Source: CAZEQK01 sp964514395 (GTDB lineage Bacteria > Bacillota > Bacilli > Tepidibacillales > Tepidibacillaceae). Taken from it: 9,532 bases of DNA. Within the stretch, counting starts at the first letter, position 1. Every line of letters begins with the position of its first letter. Under the pieces are notes generated by a model. It was given only the letters and a program-made list of their open reading frames with translations. It had not been told where the DNA came from and did not search any database. The position numbers were made by a program, and so were the translations under genes. This document shows, piece by piece, positions 1 through 7,320 of this stretch. The stretch covers positions 1 through 9,532 of the forward strand of contig CAZEQK010000071.1 of the NCBI GenBank assembly GCA_964514395.1, given 5' to 3'.

Positions 1-107
1 ATTGTTCCTCGTCATTTATTTTTATTATTCTGGAATTGTTTTATTTAGTAAATAATCTTTCGTAATATTAGAAATTTCTTTGTATATATTTTTTCTACTG
101 TTATATA

Positions 108-134
108 GCAGGTAAAACTAGAAATATGTCGAAT
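108..134 (+). promoter_or_regulatory. Putative sigma-H promoter with overlapping Spo0A-box core, upstream of kinase 1
   Basis: The -35-like GCAGGTAAA (108-116) and -10-like GTCGAAT (128-134) are separated by 11 bases. They fit the B. subtilis sigma-H consensus RnAGGAwWW / N11-12 / RnnGAAT with one mismatch (A to T in the -35). The -10 overlaps TGTCGAA (127-133), which is identical to the core of the Spo0A binding box. The predicted transcription start lies near 140, leaving a leader of about 30 bases before the kinase. A weaker sigma-A-like pair, TTGTAT (80-85) and TATATA (102-107) with a 16-base spacer, lies just upstream. Motif matching was by eye in AT-rich DNA, so this is a prediction only. 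Confidence 0.5.
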
Positions 135-173
135 GGTATTTTTATACTTATTATTTGAAATAGGAGATTATAT

Positions 174-2453
174 ATGACTAATGAGCAAAGTAAATCAAAG
201 AAATTGTCTATTAAGGATCATGAACTAAAAAGAATAATCCTTGTGATATCATTAGCTATTCTATTCTTATTCTTTATTAATATCTTGCATTATCCTTTGT
301 ATATCCTCTATAAACTATTTAACCATCTTGTTCTTCACAATATATTAGAATTTTTAATAACCATGGCTTCCTTTTTTATTGCTATCCAAGGGCTGCTCAT
401 TTTTCCATTTAAAATGTCAAGAAATCAGCTTCTTTTTAGTGCTCTATTTTTCGTATTGGGTTCACTTAATTTAATGCATACCTTTTCTTATGTAGGGATG
501 CCTAATTTTATTACGCCAAATACATTTCAAAAAAGCACATGGTTTTTATTTATAAATAGATTAACTGGGGCAATTGGTATCTTCGTCATATTATCCATTA
601 AAGATTATGATTATAAATTTGATAAGCGAAAGAGATATTTTTTATTTTCCATAATCTTTGTGCTATTAGTAGCAGCTGCTATTTTATTTTTTATAGACTA
701 CTTTCCTCTATTGAGTGAAGGGGAGCAGGGAGATTCGTTTTATAAAGTACTTTTACAATTTACAATTATTACTATTCATCTACTAACGTTGGTTAAAATA
801 ATTATAGCTTTTCGAAAAGAAAAAAAGACAGAGTATTATTATTTAATAAAAGCTTTATCCTTTTTATTATTGAGTGATATTATTTTTACTAATTACATTC
901 ATTTTTATGATCTAGATAATATCGTTGGACATCTCTATAAATTAATTGGGTACCTATATCTATTTAGACTTATTTATGTGACTACAGTAGAAGAGCCATT
1001 TATATTAAAACAGCTAGCAGAAAAGGATAGCTTAAGCAAGCATCAAAATCTTAATTGGATGATTGAACAAATACCTGGTGCGTTTCTTGCAATAGATAAC
1101 CACAAAAATATCACCATTGCAAATAAAGCGGCTAAAAGGTACCTAAGCATCAAAAATGAAAGTGAAGAGTATATTGGAAAAAGGGTTGAAGACTACTTAA
1201 GTAAGGAAAATATAGATCAATATTACTATATTACTAGTCAAGCCTTAGTACAAAGAAAAACAATGATAAAAGAAAAAATCAATTTTGGAAAAAATGTGTT
1301 TCAAATCGATGTTACACCAATCACTGATCCAACAACGAATGAAATATTAGGTGCTGCTAGTTATTATTTTGATGTGACTAATGAAGAAATGATCAATACT
1401 GAACGAAGAAAATTATTAGAGCAATATTTCAAAAAATCTCAAAACCATCAACATTTAATTGATTCGATTCCAATAGCATTTCTTGCTATTGATAAAAATG
1501 GTGATATCATCACGGTTAATCAAAAATCAATTGATATTTTTGGTATGGCTAAAGAAGAGCTATTAGAGACAAATATAGATATTATTGCACAAAAAACAGA
1601 AATATCATTGGAGAAACTTTTCATTAATAAAGCCTTAAAAGGTGAGGAAATTAAAAATGTCCATAGTCGCATATTAGAATATGATGTATTAGTTAGTGCT
1701 TATCCAATAAAATTAAATAATAATCAGAATATGGGTGCCATTGCCCTTTATCAAGATGTAACAGAGCTAGAAATATTAAGAAATGAACTAGAGAATATGG
1801 AAAGATTAAATTTAGTAGGTCAAATGGCTGCTAGTATCACTCATGAAATAAGAAACCCAATGGCATCAGTAAGAGGATTTATTCAGTTATTAAAAGAAGG
1901 AAATGACAAAAAGACGAATGATTATTACAATGTAATCATTGAAGAATTGGATCGTGCAAATAAGATTATTAGTGATTTTCTTTCTCTATCACAGAGTAGA
2001 GTCATCGATATGGCTGAATGTAATGTTAACGACATAATTAAGGAACTATATCCTATCATTAAAGCAGATGCTAATATTAGAGGCCAGGATATTCAAGTGA
2101 ATTTAGATGAAGCATTACCTAATGTCACCTTAAATAATAAAGAGATTAAGCAATTAATTTTAAATCTTGCTAGAAATGCAATTGAAGCTATGAAGCAGGG
2201 TGGTATTTTGACGATTACTACCTCAAAGATGAATAATGATGATATTGAAATACGTATTACGGATACAGGTATAGGTATTTCAAATGACAAAATAGATAAA
2301 CTTTTTCGCCCTTTTTTCACTACTAAAGACGGAGGCACAGGGTTAGGGCTTTCAGTATCCAAAAGTATTGTTGAGAAGCATCATGGTCAGATTAGAGTGG
2401 AATCAAAAGTAAATGAAGGGACTACATTCATTGTCACCCTTGAGAGAAATTAA
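174..2453 (+). CDS. MASE3-type membrane sensor histidine kinase with two PAS domains (kinase 1)
   Basis: This is a 759-residue orphan sensor kinase, predicted to autophosphorylate on His and pass the phosphate to a response regulator encoded elsewhere. Residues about 20-270 contain roughly eight hydrophobic segments with almost no extracytoplasmic loop. The stretch NLMHTFSYVGM (99-109) resembles the MASE3 membrane-sensor family. Two PAS domains follow (about 291-403 and 424-533). The HisKA domain has H557 in THEIRNPM, with E558 and N561 in the usual HExxN positions. The HATPase domain shows the N box (N668), the G1 box DTGIG (697-701), the F box (F711-F715) and the G2 box GTGLGL (721-726), so all catalytic motifs are intact. 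The ATG has AGGAG (162-166) seven bases upstream. The PAS-PAS-kinase core is closely similar to that of the gene at 3386. The DHp sequence resembles Bacillus sporulation kinases, and the multi-pass sensor recalls KinB, but the signal is unknown. Confidence 0.93.
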   Translation: MTNEQSKSKKLSIKDHELKRIILVISLAILFLFFINILHYPLYILYKLFNHLVLHNILEFLITMASFFIAIQGLLIFPFKMSRNQLLFSALFFVLGSLNLMHTFSYVGMPNFITPNTFQKSTWFLFINRLTGAIGIFVILSIKDYDYKFDKRKRYFLFSIIFVLLVAAAILFFIDYFPLLSEGEQGDSFYKVLLQFTIITIHLLTLVKIIIAFRKEKKTEYYYLIKALSFLLLSDIIFTNYIHFYDLDNIVGHLYKLIGYLYLFRLIYVTTVEEPFILKQLAEKDSLSKHQNLNWMIEQIPGAFLAIDNHKNITIANKAAKRYLSIKNESEEYIGKRVEDYLSKENIDQYYYITSQALVQRKTMIKEKINFGKNVFQIDVTPITDPTTNEILGAASYYFDVTNEEMINTERRKLLEQYFKKSQNHQHLIDSIPIAFLAIDKNGDIITVNQKSIDIFGMAKEELLETNIDIIAQKTEISLEKLFINKALKGEEIKNVHSRILEYDVLVSAYPIKLNNNQNMGAIALYQDVTELEILRNELENMERLNLVGQMAASITHEIRNPMASVRGFIQLLKEGNDKKTNDYYNVIIEELDRANKIISDFLSLSQSRVIDMAECNVNDIIKELYPIIKADANIRGQDIQVNLDEALPNVTLNNKEIKQLILNLARNAIEAMKQGGILTITTSKMNNDDIEIRITDTGIGISNDKIDKLFRPFFTTKDGGTGLGLSVSKSIVEKHHGQIRVESKVNEGTTFIVTLERN

Positions 2454-2483
2454 TAAATGAAACCTATTATTTCTGTACAAAAG

Positions 2484-2501
2484 CATATATAAATATATAT
2501 G
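2484..2501. repeat. 18-bp perfect AT palindrome between kinase 1 and the lipoprotein gene
   Basis: CATATATA and TATATATG flank a central AA. The element contains only two G/C pairs and is not followed by a T-run, so it is not a convincing terminator. No clear terminator for kinase 1 is visible in this 134-base gap, and read-through into the lipoprotein gene is possible. It may be an operator or only low-complexity AT sequence. Confidence 0.3.
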
Positions 2502-2587
2502 TAATTAATTAACATATTCTTTATACTTTATGTATGGAACAAATAGTCTTTTAAAACGTCTATAGATATACAGAAGGAGTGAACTAC

Positions 2588-3181
2588 ATGAAAAGGCTAA
2601 TTTCAATATTACTTTTTATACTATTAACAGCAAGCGTTTCTACGGGATGTAATCAAGTCATGATTCATAAAGATACTAATGTAGATAGTAACTCAAATAA
2701 AATTAAGAACACTTCCGATACGGATAAAACAAATGTAAGCAATTTGAAGGATATCATTAAAATAAATGGAGTTTATGTTGGACAGATTGATTCCCATTCG
2801 ATAGAAATTAAGATAAACGGGGAAAGTAAGGCATTTGAGATTGAAAATATCATCCAACCCTTTGAATCTTTAAATCTAGAAGAAGGAGAAGGAGTCATGT
2901 TATCCTATGTAAAAAATGATAGTGGCCAGCTTGTGATTAATAATATCAATCGTATTATCAATACAGATGGAAATAGGATCATCCAAGCTGAAGGAAAATA
3001 CATTGGTCAAATTGATAGCCACTCTATCGAAGTCAATATAACCGGAGAGCTAAAGGATTTTCAAATATTAGACGTTATTAAACAATTTAATGAATTGGAT
3101 TTAAAAGAAGGAGATAGTATTAAATTTTCTTATCAGAAAAATAGTGATGGTCTTCTTGTAATAAAAAATATGACCAATTAA
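2588..3181 (+). CDS. Small lipoprotein with two internal repeats, unknown family
   Basis: The predicted product has 197 residues and is probably anchored on the outer face of the membrane. A positively charged start (MKR) and hydrophobic core lead to a lipobox-like STGC with C21. A Ser/Asn/Lys/Thr-rich linker follows (about 25-57). Two homologous units then appear: about 61-121, starting GVYVGQIDSHSIEI, and about 136-195, starting GKYIGQIDSHSIEV, with a period of 75 residues. Each unit contains the same GQIDSHSIE core, an acidic GE.K.F turn and a final SY.KN..G.LVI strand, which suggests a small beta-rich fold used twice. The ATG at 2588 is preferred because the ideal SD GGAGTGA (2576-2582) ends five bases before it. 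The in-frame GTG at 2579 lies inside that SD. I do not recognise the family. Its place between two membrane kinases suggests, but does not prove, a sensory accessory role. Confidence 0.85.
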   Translation: MKRLISILLFILLTASVSTGCNQVMIHKDTNVDSNSNKIKNTSDTDKTNVSNLKDIIKINGVYVGQIDSHSIEIKINGESKAFEIENIIQPFESLNLEEGEGVMLSYVKNDSGQLVINNINRIINTDGNRIIQAEGKYIGQIDSHSIEVNITGELKDFQILDVIKQFNELDLKEGDSIKFSYQKNSDGLLVIKNMTN

Positions 3182-3219
3182 AATAATAAAAAAAGCACAT
3201 ATAAATGAAGTCGAACTAT

Positions 3220-3265
3220 AACCCAAATTTCTGAGACTAAAAAAATCCTTAATTTGGGTTTTTTC
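3220..3265 (+). terminator. Rho-independent terminator after the lipoprotein gene
   Basis: A perfect 10-bp inverted repeat, AACCCAAATT (3220-3229) and AATTTGGGTT (3251-3260), encloses a 21-base loop. It runs straight into a T-run (3259-3264). It lies about 40 bases after the lipoprotein stop and separates that gene from kinase 2. The loop is long for a terminator, but arm symmetry and T-run placement are good. Confidence 0.75.
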
Positions 3266-3321
3266 TATGCTTATTTTTTTTTTTTCTAAAATGAGCTTCA
3301 TAAAAAAAATGTAAAAAAATA

Positions 3322-3349
3322 GAAGGGAATCAATTTTCTTTTGTGGAAT
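3322..3349 (+). promoter_or_regulatory. Putative sigma-H promoter upstream of kinase 2
   Basis: GAAGGGAAT (3322-3330) and GTGGAAT (3343-3349) are separated by 12 bases and fit the sigma-H consensus RnAGGAwWW / N11-12 / RnnGAAT with one mismatch (A to G in the -35). The predicted start of transcription is near 3356, giving a leader of about 30 bases. Two A-tracts (3302-3309 and 3313-3319) sit directly upstream, with centres one helical turn apart. The finding is by eye only. Confidence 0.45.
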
Positions 3350-3385
3350 TTAGTAAAGGAAATTCAAATATCGGAGTGATAGCAT

Positions 3386-5572
3386 TTGAGGTTTCCAAAT
3401 AAAATGTCGATACGTGTTTATATATTTATAACAATTATCATTACATTGCCACTGCTTTTTTTCTCCTTTTTATATGCTCGGGAAACAAAGGATAATTTAT
3501 ATAAGGAAAAAAAAGTCGAGCTGTTAGGTATTGCAACAACCATAGATCATAGATTATTATCCTGTAATCAAATAATCGGTGACAAGCATGAGGATAATTT
3601 AACGACAAATGAGAAGGTAGCATTAATCAACAAACGTATTCAACCAATAGCTGATGAAATTACAAAGGAGTATCCTAACCGAGGTGTTGGTTTTTATTGC
3701 AAAGCAATTAATCGCATTGTAGCGGTAGAGCCTACAACTAATCAAAGTTATTTAGGATATAAACAAGAAATTTTAGATTTTTTTGCCAAGGATTCTGAAA
3801 AATCAAATACATATGCTTATAATGAACTTCAAACATCCTTGAATTGGGGAGAAAAATCAATTCTTAATTTGACATTCCCAATCTATCGTGATGGATCTAT
3901 CATAGGTTACGTGTGGGTTAATAGTAAGACTGAAGATATAAATAGGGAGTATTATTATTTATTAACTAAAAATATCATAATCACTATGTTGATATGGATG
4001 TTAGTAGTGTTGATCGTTTGGTGGGTCTTAAGAAAATTATCAATTGAATTAGAAAAATTAGCTGAGCAGATTAGTGCGGGAGATGGAGATACGTCAAATT
4101 TTGCACAATTTCCTGAGCTATTACCTTTTTTAAAAACAATTATTGATTCAAAAAAAGAATTAATTCATCAAAAAAATCTTTTACGTTTAATGATTGAGCA
4201 TATTCCAGGTGTTTTTATAGCTATCGATAAAAACATGAAAGTAACCATAGCAAATAAAGGAGTTAACCGTTTAATTAATACTAAAAAGGTAGTTGGAAAA
4301 AACTTTATTGATGTTTTAATAAAAGAGAATATCACGATAAATAAACCATATATTTTAAGGTCCTTAACAAATGGAGAAGTTTTTATGAAGCGAAAGGTTA
4401 TCATCAATAATGGTATTTTCCAGGTAGATTCATCACCCATAAAAGATCCAAAGTCTAATGAAATTGTAGGAGCAGTGAGCTACTTTTTTGATATCACCAA
4501 GGAAGAACAAAAAAATGAAGAGCAAAAAATTCTATTAAATGAATATTTTAATCAGTCACAGAATTTACAGTATCTATTAGACTCTATTCCTATTGCTTTT
4601 TTAGCCATAGATAGTGATGAACGATTGATTGCTATCAACAATAAAGCTACACAAATTTTTAAATTAAAAGATGGTAAAGCTCTTATAGGAAAACCGTTCC
4701 AAGTAATTGCAGAAAATATGGACATTCCTTATAAGAATCTATATTTATATCGAGCATTTAAAGGAGAAGATATACATAATGAGCATAAGCACATTTTTGA
4801 TTATGAGCTAATCGTAAATGCTTATCCAATTATCTGTAAGAATAATAATAAAAATGGAGCTATTGCTCTATATCAGGACGTAACAGAGCTTGAAATATTG
4901 CGTCAGGAAATTGAACATATTGAACGTTTAAATATGGTTGGACAGATGGCTGCAAGTATTACTCATGAAATTAGAAATCCAATGGCTACTATTAGAGGTT
5001 TCATTCAATTACTTAGGGAACGTTCTGAAATGAACTCAAAGGAATATTTCGATATTATTATTGATGAATTAGATCGAACGAATAATATAATAACTGATTT
5101 TTTGTCATTATCCCAGAGTCGTGTGATTGAAATGAGTGATTATAATTTAAATAATATCATAAATGAGCTATATCCTATTTTACTTGCTGATGCAAACATT
5201 AAGGGTCAATATTTAGAAATTAATCTATTTAAAGCTTTATCTAATCAAAAAATGAACAAGAAAGAAATGAAACAACTCATTTTGAATTTAGCTAGAAATG
5301 CAACAGAAGCTATGGGACAATCTGGTGTACTAACAATAGCTACAAATCAAAGAGATGCAATCATAGAATTACAGATATCAGATACAGGAGTAGGTATACA
5401 AAAAGATAGAATAGATAAATTGTTTCAACCTTTCTATACGACGAAAGAAGGAGGGACAGGATTAGGATTGTCCGTTTCAAAAAGTATTGTTGAAAAACAT
5501 GGTGGCGAAATCATTATAAACTCAATAGAGGGGCAAGGTACTTCTTTTATAATAAAATTCAATGTAACTTAA
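3386..5572 (+). CDS. Two-TM sensor histidine kinase with two PAS domains (kinase 2)
   Basis: This is a 728-residue orphan kinase. TM1 (about 11-30) and TM2 (about 195-215) bracket an extracytoplasmic sensor of about 165 residues, possibly Cache-like, containing a GVGFY...INRIVAVEP segment (100-116) and only two cysteines (C60, C105). A short HAMP-like linker (about 216-255) leads to PAS1 (about 265-373) and PAS2 (about 395-503). HisKA carries H527 in THEIRNPM. HATPase has N638 (N box), DTGVG (666-670), F680/F683 and GTGLGL (690-695). All catalytic motifs are intact. The chosen start is TTG, because GGAGTG (3372-3377) ends eight bases before it. An ATG at 3404 (six residues shorter) has only a weaker GAGGT 11 bases upstream. 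The cytoplasmic half is paralogous to the kinase at 174. No response regulator is adjacent. A sporulation phosphorelay role is plausible from the sequence style and promoter, but unproven. Confidence 0.92.
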   Translation: MRFPNKMSIRVYIFITIIITLPLLFFSFLYARETKDNLYKEKKVELLGIATTIDHRLLSCNQIIGDKHEDNLTTNEKVALINKRIQPIADEITKEYPNRGVGFYCKAINRIVAVEPTTNQSYLGYKQEILDFFAKDSEKSNTYAYNELQTSLNWGEKSILNLTFPIYRDGSIIGYVWVNSKTEDINREYYYLLTKNIIITMLIWMLVVLIVWWVLRKLSIELEKLAEQISAGDGDTSNFAQFPELLPFLKTIIDSKKELIHQKNLLRLMIEHIPGVFIAIDKNMKVTIANKGVNRLINTKKVVGKNFIDVLIKENITINKPYILRSLTNGEVFMKRKVIINNGIFQVDSSPIKDPKSNEIVGAVSYFFDITKEEQKNEEQKILLNEYFNQSQNLQYLLDSIPIAFLAIDSDERLIAINNKATQIFKLKDGKALIGKPFQVIAENMDIPYKNLYLYRAFKGEDIHNEHKHIFDYELIVNAYPIICKNNNKNGAIALYQDVTELEILRQEIEHIERLNMVGQMAASITHEIRNPMATIRGFIQLLRERSEMNSKEYFDIIIDELDRTNNIITDFLSLSQSRVIEMSDYNLNNIINELYPILLADANIKGQYLEINLFKALSNQKMNKKEMKQLILNLARNATEAMGQSGVLTIATNQRDAIIELQISDTGVGIQKDRIDKLFQPFYTTKEGGTGLGLSVSKSIVEKHGGEIIINSIEGQGTSFIIKFNVT

Positions 5573-5614
5573 TTACTCATCAACATACAGCAGGTCAAAA
5601 TTTTAGCCGAAATA

Positions 5615-5643
5615 TTCAAATAAATTGATAAATTGTGTATAAT
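5615..5643 (+). promoter_or_regulatory. Sigma-A-like promoter of mbcS
   Basis: TTCAAA (5615-5620, four of six matches to the -35 consensus) and a perfect TATAAT (5638-5643) are spaced by 17 bases. The predicted transcript starts near 5650, giving a leader of about 37 bases. No terminator was found between kinase 2 and this promoter, so some read-through from the kinase gene is possible. Confidence 0.6.
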
Positions 5644-5686
5644 TAAAATAGTAAGAATATTAAATATTTAAATAGGGGTGTAAATA

Positions 5687-7255
5687 ATGAAAAGAGAAGA
5701 TTTAATAGCACCTGAGATCTTTAATTTTGTTGAAGAAATTGAAAAATACGCTAGTGATCCAAGTAAAATTGCAATTAAGTGGGAAAATGAAGCTGGGGAA
5801 AAAGAAAAAATTACATATAGGCATTTGATAAAGAAAGTAAATAAAATAGGGAATATACTACTTGATTCCGGATTACAAAAGGGTGACAAGATACTTATTA
5901 TGATCCCTAGATTAATTGATGCTTATGCTATTTATCTTGCTAGTTTAAAAGCGGGTTTGGTTGTCATTCCAAGTTCAGAGATGCTTCGTACTAAGGATTT
6001 ACAGTATAGAGTCACTCATGGTGAAGTAAAAGGAGTCATTAGCTATTATCCATTTGTCGAAGAATTTGATCGTGTTGATGCAGACTTAAATATTAAGATG
6101 GTTGTGGGTAAGAAGGTGGCTGGCTGGTCATATTTAGATGAACTTATGGAAACTGCAAACGATGAATTAATTATGGCAGATACAAAGAGGGACGATATGG
6201 CTTTCCTATCATATACATCGGGGACAACTGGACAACCTAAAGGTGTCGTACACACACATGGGTGGGCTTATGCACATTTAAGAACCTCGGCTGGAAATTG
6301 GTTAAATATAAAAGAAGGTGACAAAGTTTGGGCAACTGCTGGTCCAGGCTGGGCAAAATGGCTTTGGAGTCCGTTCCTTGCAACACTTGGTTCAGGAGCA
6401 ACAGGTTTGTCCTATCAAGGTCGATTTGAACCAAATAAGTATCTGCAACTAATGGAGGATTATGATGTAAACGTTCTCTGCTGTACTCCTACAGAGTACC
6501 GTTTAATGGCGAAAGTCGATAATTTAGATAATTATTCTTTACCCCATCTAAAAAGTGCTGTTTCTGCAGGTGAACCATTAAATCGAGAAGTGATTGATAC
6601 ATTTAAAAAATATTTTAAAGTAAATGTAAGAGATGGATATGGTCAAACAGAGAACACACTACTTGTAGGAGTTTTAGAGGGGATGGAAATCAAACCAGGT
6701 TCAATGGGGAAACCAACTCCAGGAAATAGAGTAGAAATAATAGATGAGGAAGGAAAATCAGTTGGTGTAGGTGAGGTTGGTGATATAGCCGTTCACAAGG
6801 AAACACCAGCACTATTCAAATATTATTATAAGGATCCAGAGCGAACAAAAATGCAGTATCGTGGAGATTACTATGTTACTGGTGACAAGGCCAAAATGGA
6901 TGAAGATGGATATTTTTGGTTTGAGGGTCGTGGTGATGATATTATTATCAGTTCAGGATATACTATTGGACCTTTCGAAGTAGAAGATGCTTTAGTAAAA
7001 CATTCATACGTGCAAGAATGTGCTGTTGTCGCAAGTCCTGATGAAGTAAGAGGGCACATAGTAAAAGCGTTCGTCGTTTTGAGATCCTCTGTCGATAGAA
7101 GTAATGAGGAGAAGATAATTAAAGATTTACAGGACTATGTCAAGGATTTGACTGCACCATATAAATATCCTCGAAAAATAGAATTTGTTGATGAACTACC
7201 TAAAACTACTTCAGGAAAAATTCGAAGGGTAGAATTACGTCAAAGGGAAATGTAA
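5687..7255 (+). CDS. mbcS: Acyl-CoA synthetase, MbcS/YtcI type (AMP-forming)
   Basis: This 522-residue ANL-superfamily ligase is predicted to activate a carboxylic acid with ATP to an acyl-AMP and then an acyl-CoA. Visible motifs in order are the P-loop-like YTSGTTGQPKG (176-186), the adenine-binding DGYGQTE (316-322), YYVTGD with D400 (395-400), the hinge region GRGDDIIISSGY (415-426), and PKTTSGKIRR with catalytic K511 (505-514). That lysine is the site acetylated to switch off Acs-type enzymes in other bacteria. The N terminus and overall sequence resemble B. subtilis YtcI and Listeria MbcS. MbcS activates branched and medium short-chain acids used to prime branched-chain fatty acids. Substrate preference here is inferred from family only, and a related acetate or propionate ligase is possible. 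The SD AGGGGTG (5674-5680) precedes the ATG by six bases. It stands alone and faces ablB tail to tail. Confidence 0.88.
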   Translation: MKREDLIAPEIFNFVEEIEKYASDPSKIAIKWENEAGEKEKITYRHLIKKVNKIGNILLDSGLQKGDKILIMIPRLIDAYAIYLASLKAGLVVIPSSEMLRTKDLQYRVTHGEVKGVISYYPFVEEFDRVDADLNIKMVVGKKVAGWSYLDELMETANDELIMADTKRDDMAFLSYTSGTTGQPKGVVHTHGWAYAHLRTSAGNWLNIKEGDKVWATAGPGWAKWLWSPFLATLGSGATGLSYQGRFEPNKYLQLMEDYDVNVLCCTPTEYRLMAKVDNLDNYSLPHLKSAVSAGEPLNREVIDTFKKYFKVNVRDGYGQTENTLLVGVLEGMEIKPGSMGKPTPGNRVEIIDEEGKSVGVGEVGDIAVHKETPALFKYYYKDPERTKMQYRGDYYVTGDKAKMDEDGYFWFEGRGDDIIISSGYTIGPFEVEDALVKHSYVQECAVVASPDEVRGHIVKAFVVLRSSVDRSNEEKIIKDLQDYVKDLTAPYKYPRKIEFVDELPKTTSGKIRRVELRQREM

Positions 7256-7276
7256 CAAGCTTAGTCAAATATAAGT

Positions 7277-7320
7277 AAAAAAAAGAAACCGTAGCTTTCT
7301 AATCACGGTTTCTTTTTGTT
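7277..7320. terminator. Bidirectional terminator between convergent mbcS and ablB
   Basis: A perfect 13-bp inverted repeat, AAAAAGAAACCGT (7280-7292) and ACGGTTTCTTTTT (7305-7317), has a 12-base loop. There are T-runs in both reading directions. It lies between the stops of the two convergent genes and directly abuts the ablB stop codon, so it should serve both transcripts. Confidence 0.9.

Noticed and set aside
2093..2362. Open frames on the opposite strand inside the kinase, mbcS and other genes
   Set aside because: These are antisense shadows of well-supported genes. They have no domain resemblance and no convincing ribosome binding site.
2579..2590. GTG start three codons upstream of the lipoprotein ATG
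   Set aside because: The GTG is part of the GGAGTGA ribosome binding site and has no SD of its own. The ATG at 2588 also gives a more normal signal peptide start.
3210..3216. AGTCGAAC, partial Spo0A-box match after the lipoprotein gene
   Set aside because: It lies just upstream of a terminator with no promoter nearby, and the first core base does not match.
3101..3301. Minus-strand 66-codon frame across the lipoprotein terminator
   Set aside because: It overlaps a real gene end and a terminator hairpin, and is low-complexity Ile/Phe/Lys-rich sequence from AT-rich DNA.
3342..3348. TGTGGAA, one mismatch from a Spo0A box, upstream of kinase 2
   Set aside because: The mismatch is at a core C, and the match is explained by the GTGGAAT -10-like element of the sigma-H promoter.
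5599..5618. CodY-like or FadR-like operator upstream of mbcS
   Set aside because: AATTTTAGCCGAAATATT has too many mismatches to the CodY motif in the centre, and no TGAATGA/TCATTCA-type FadR palindrome is present.
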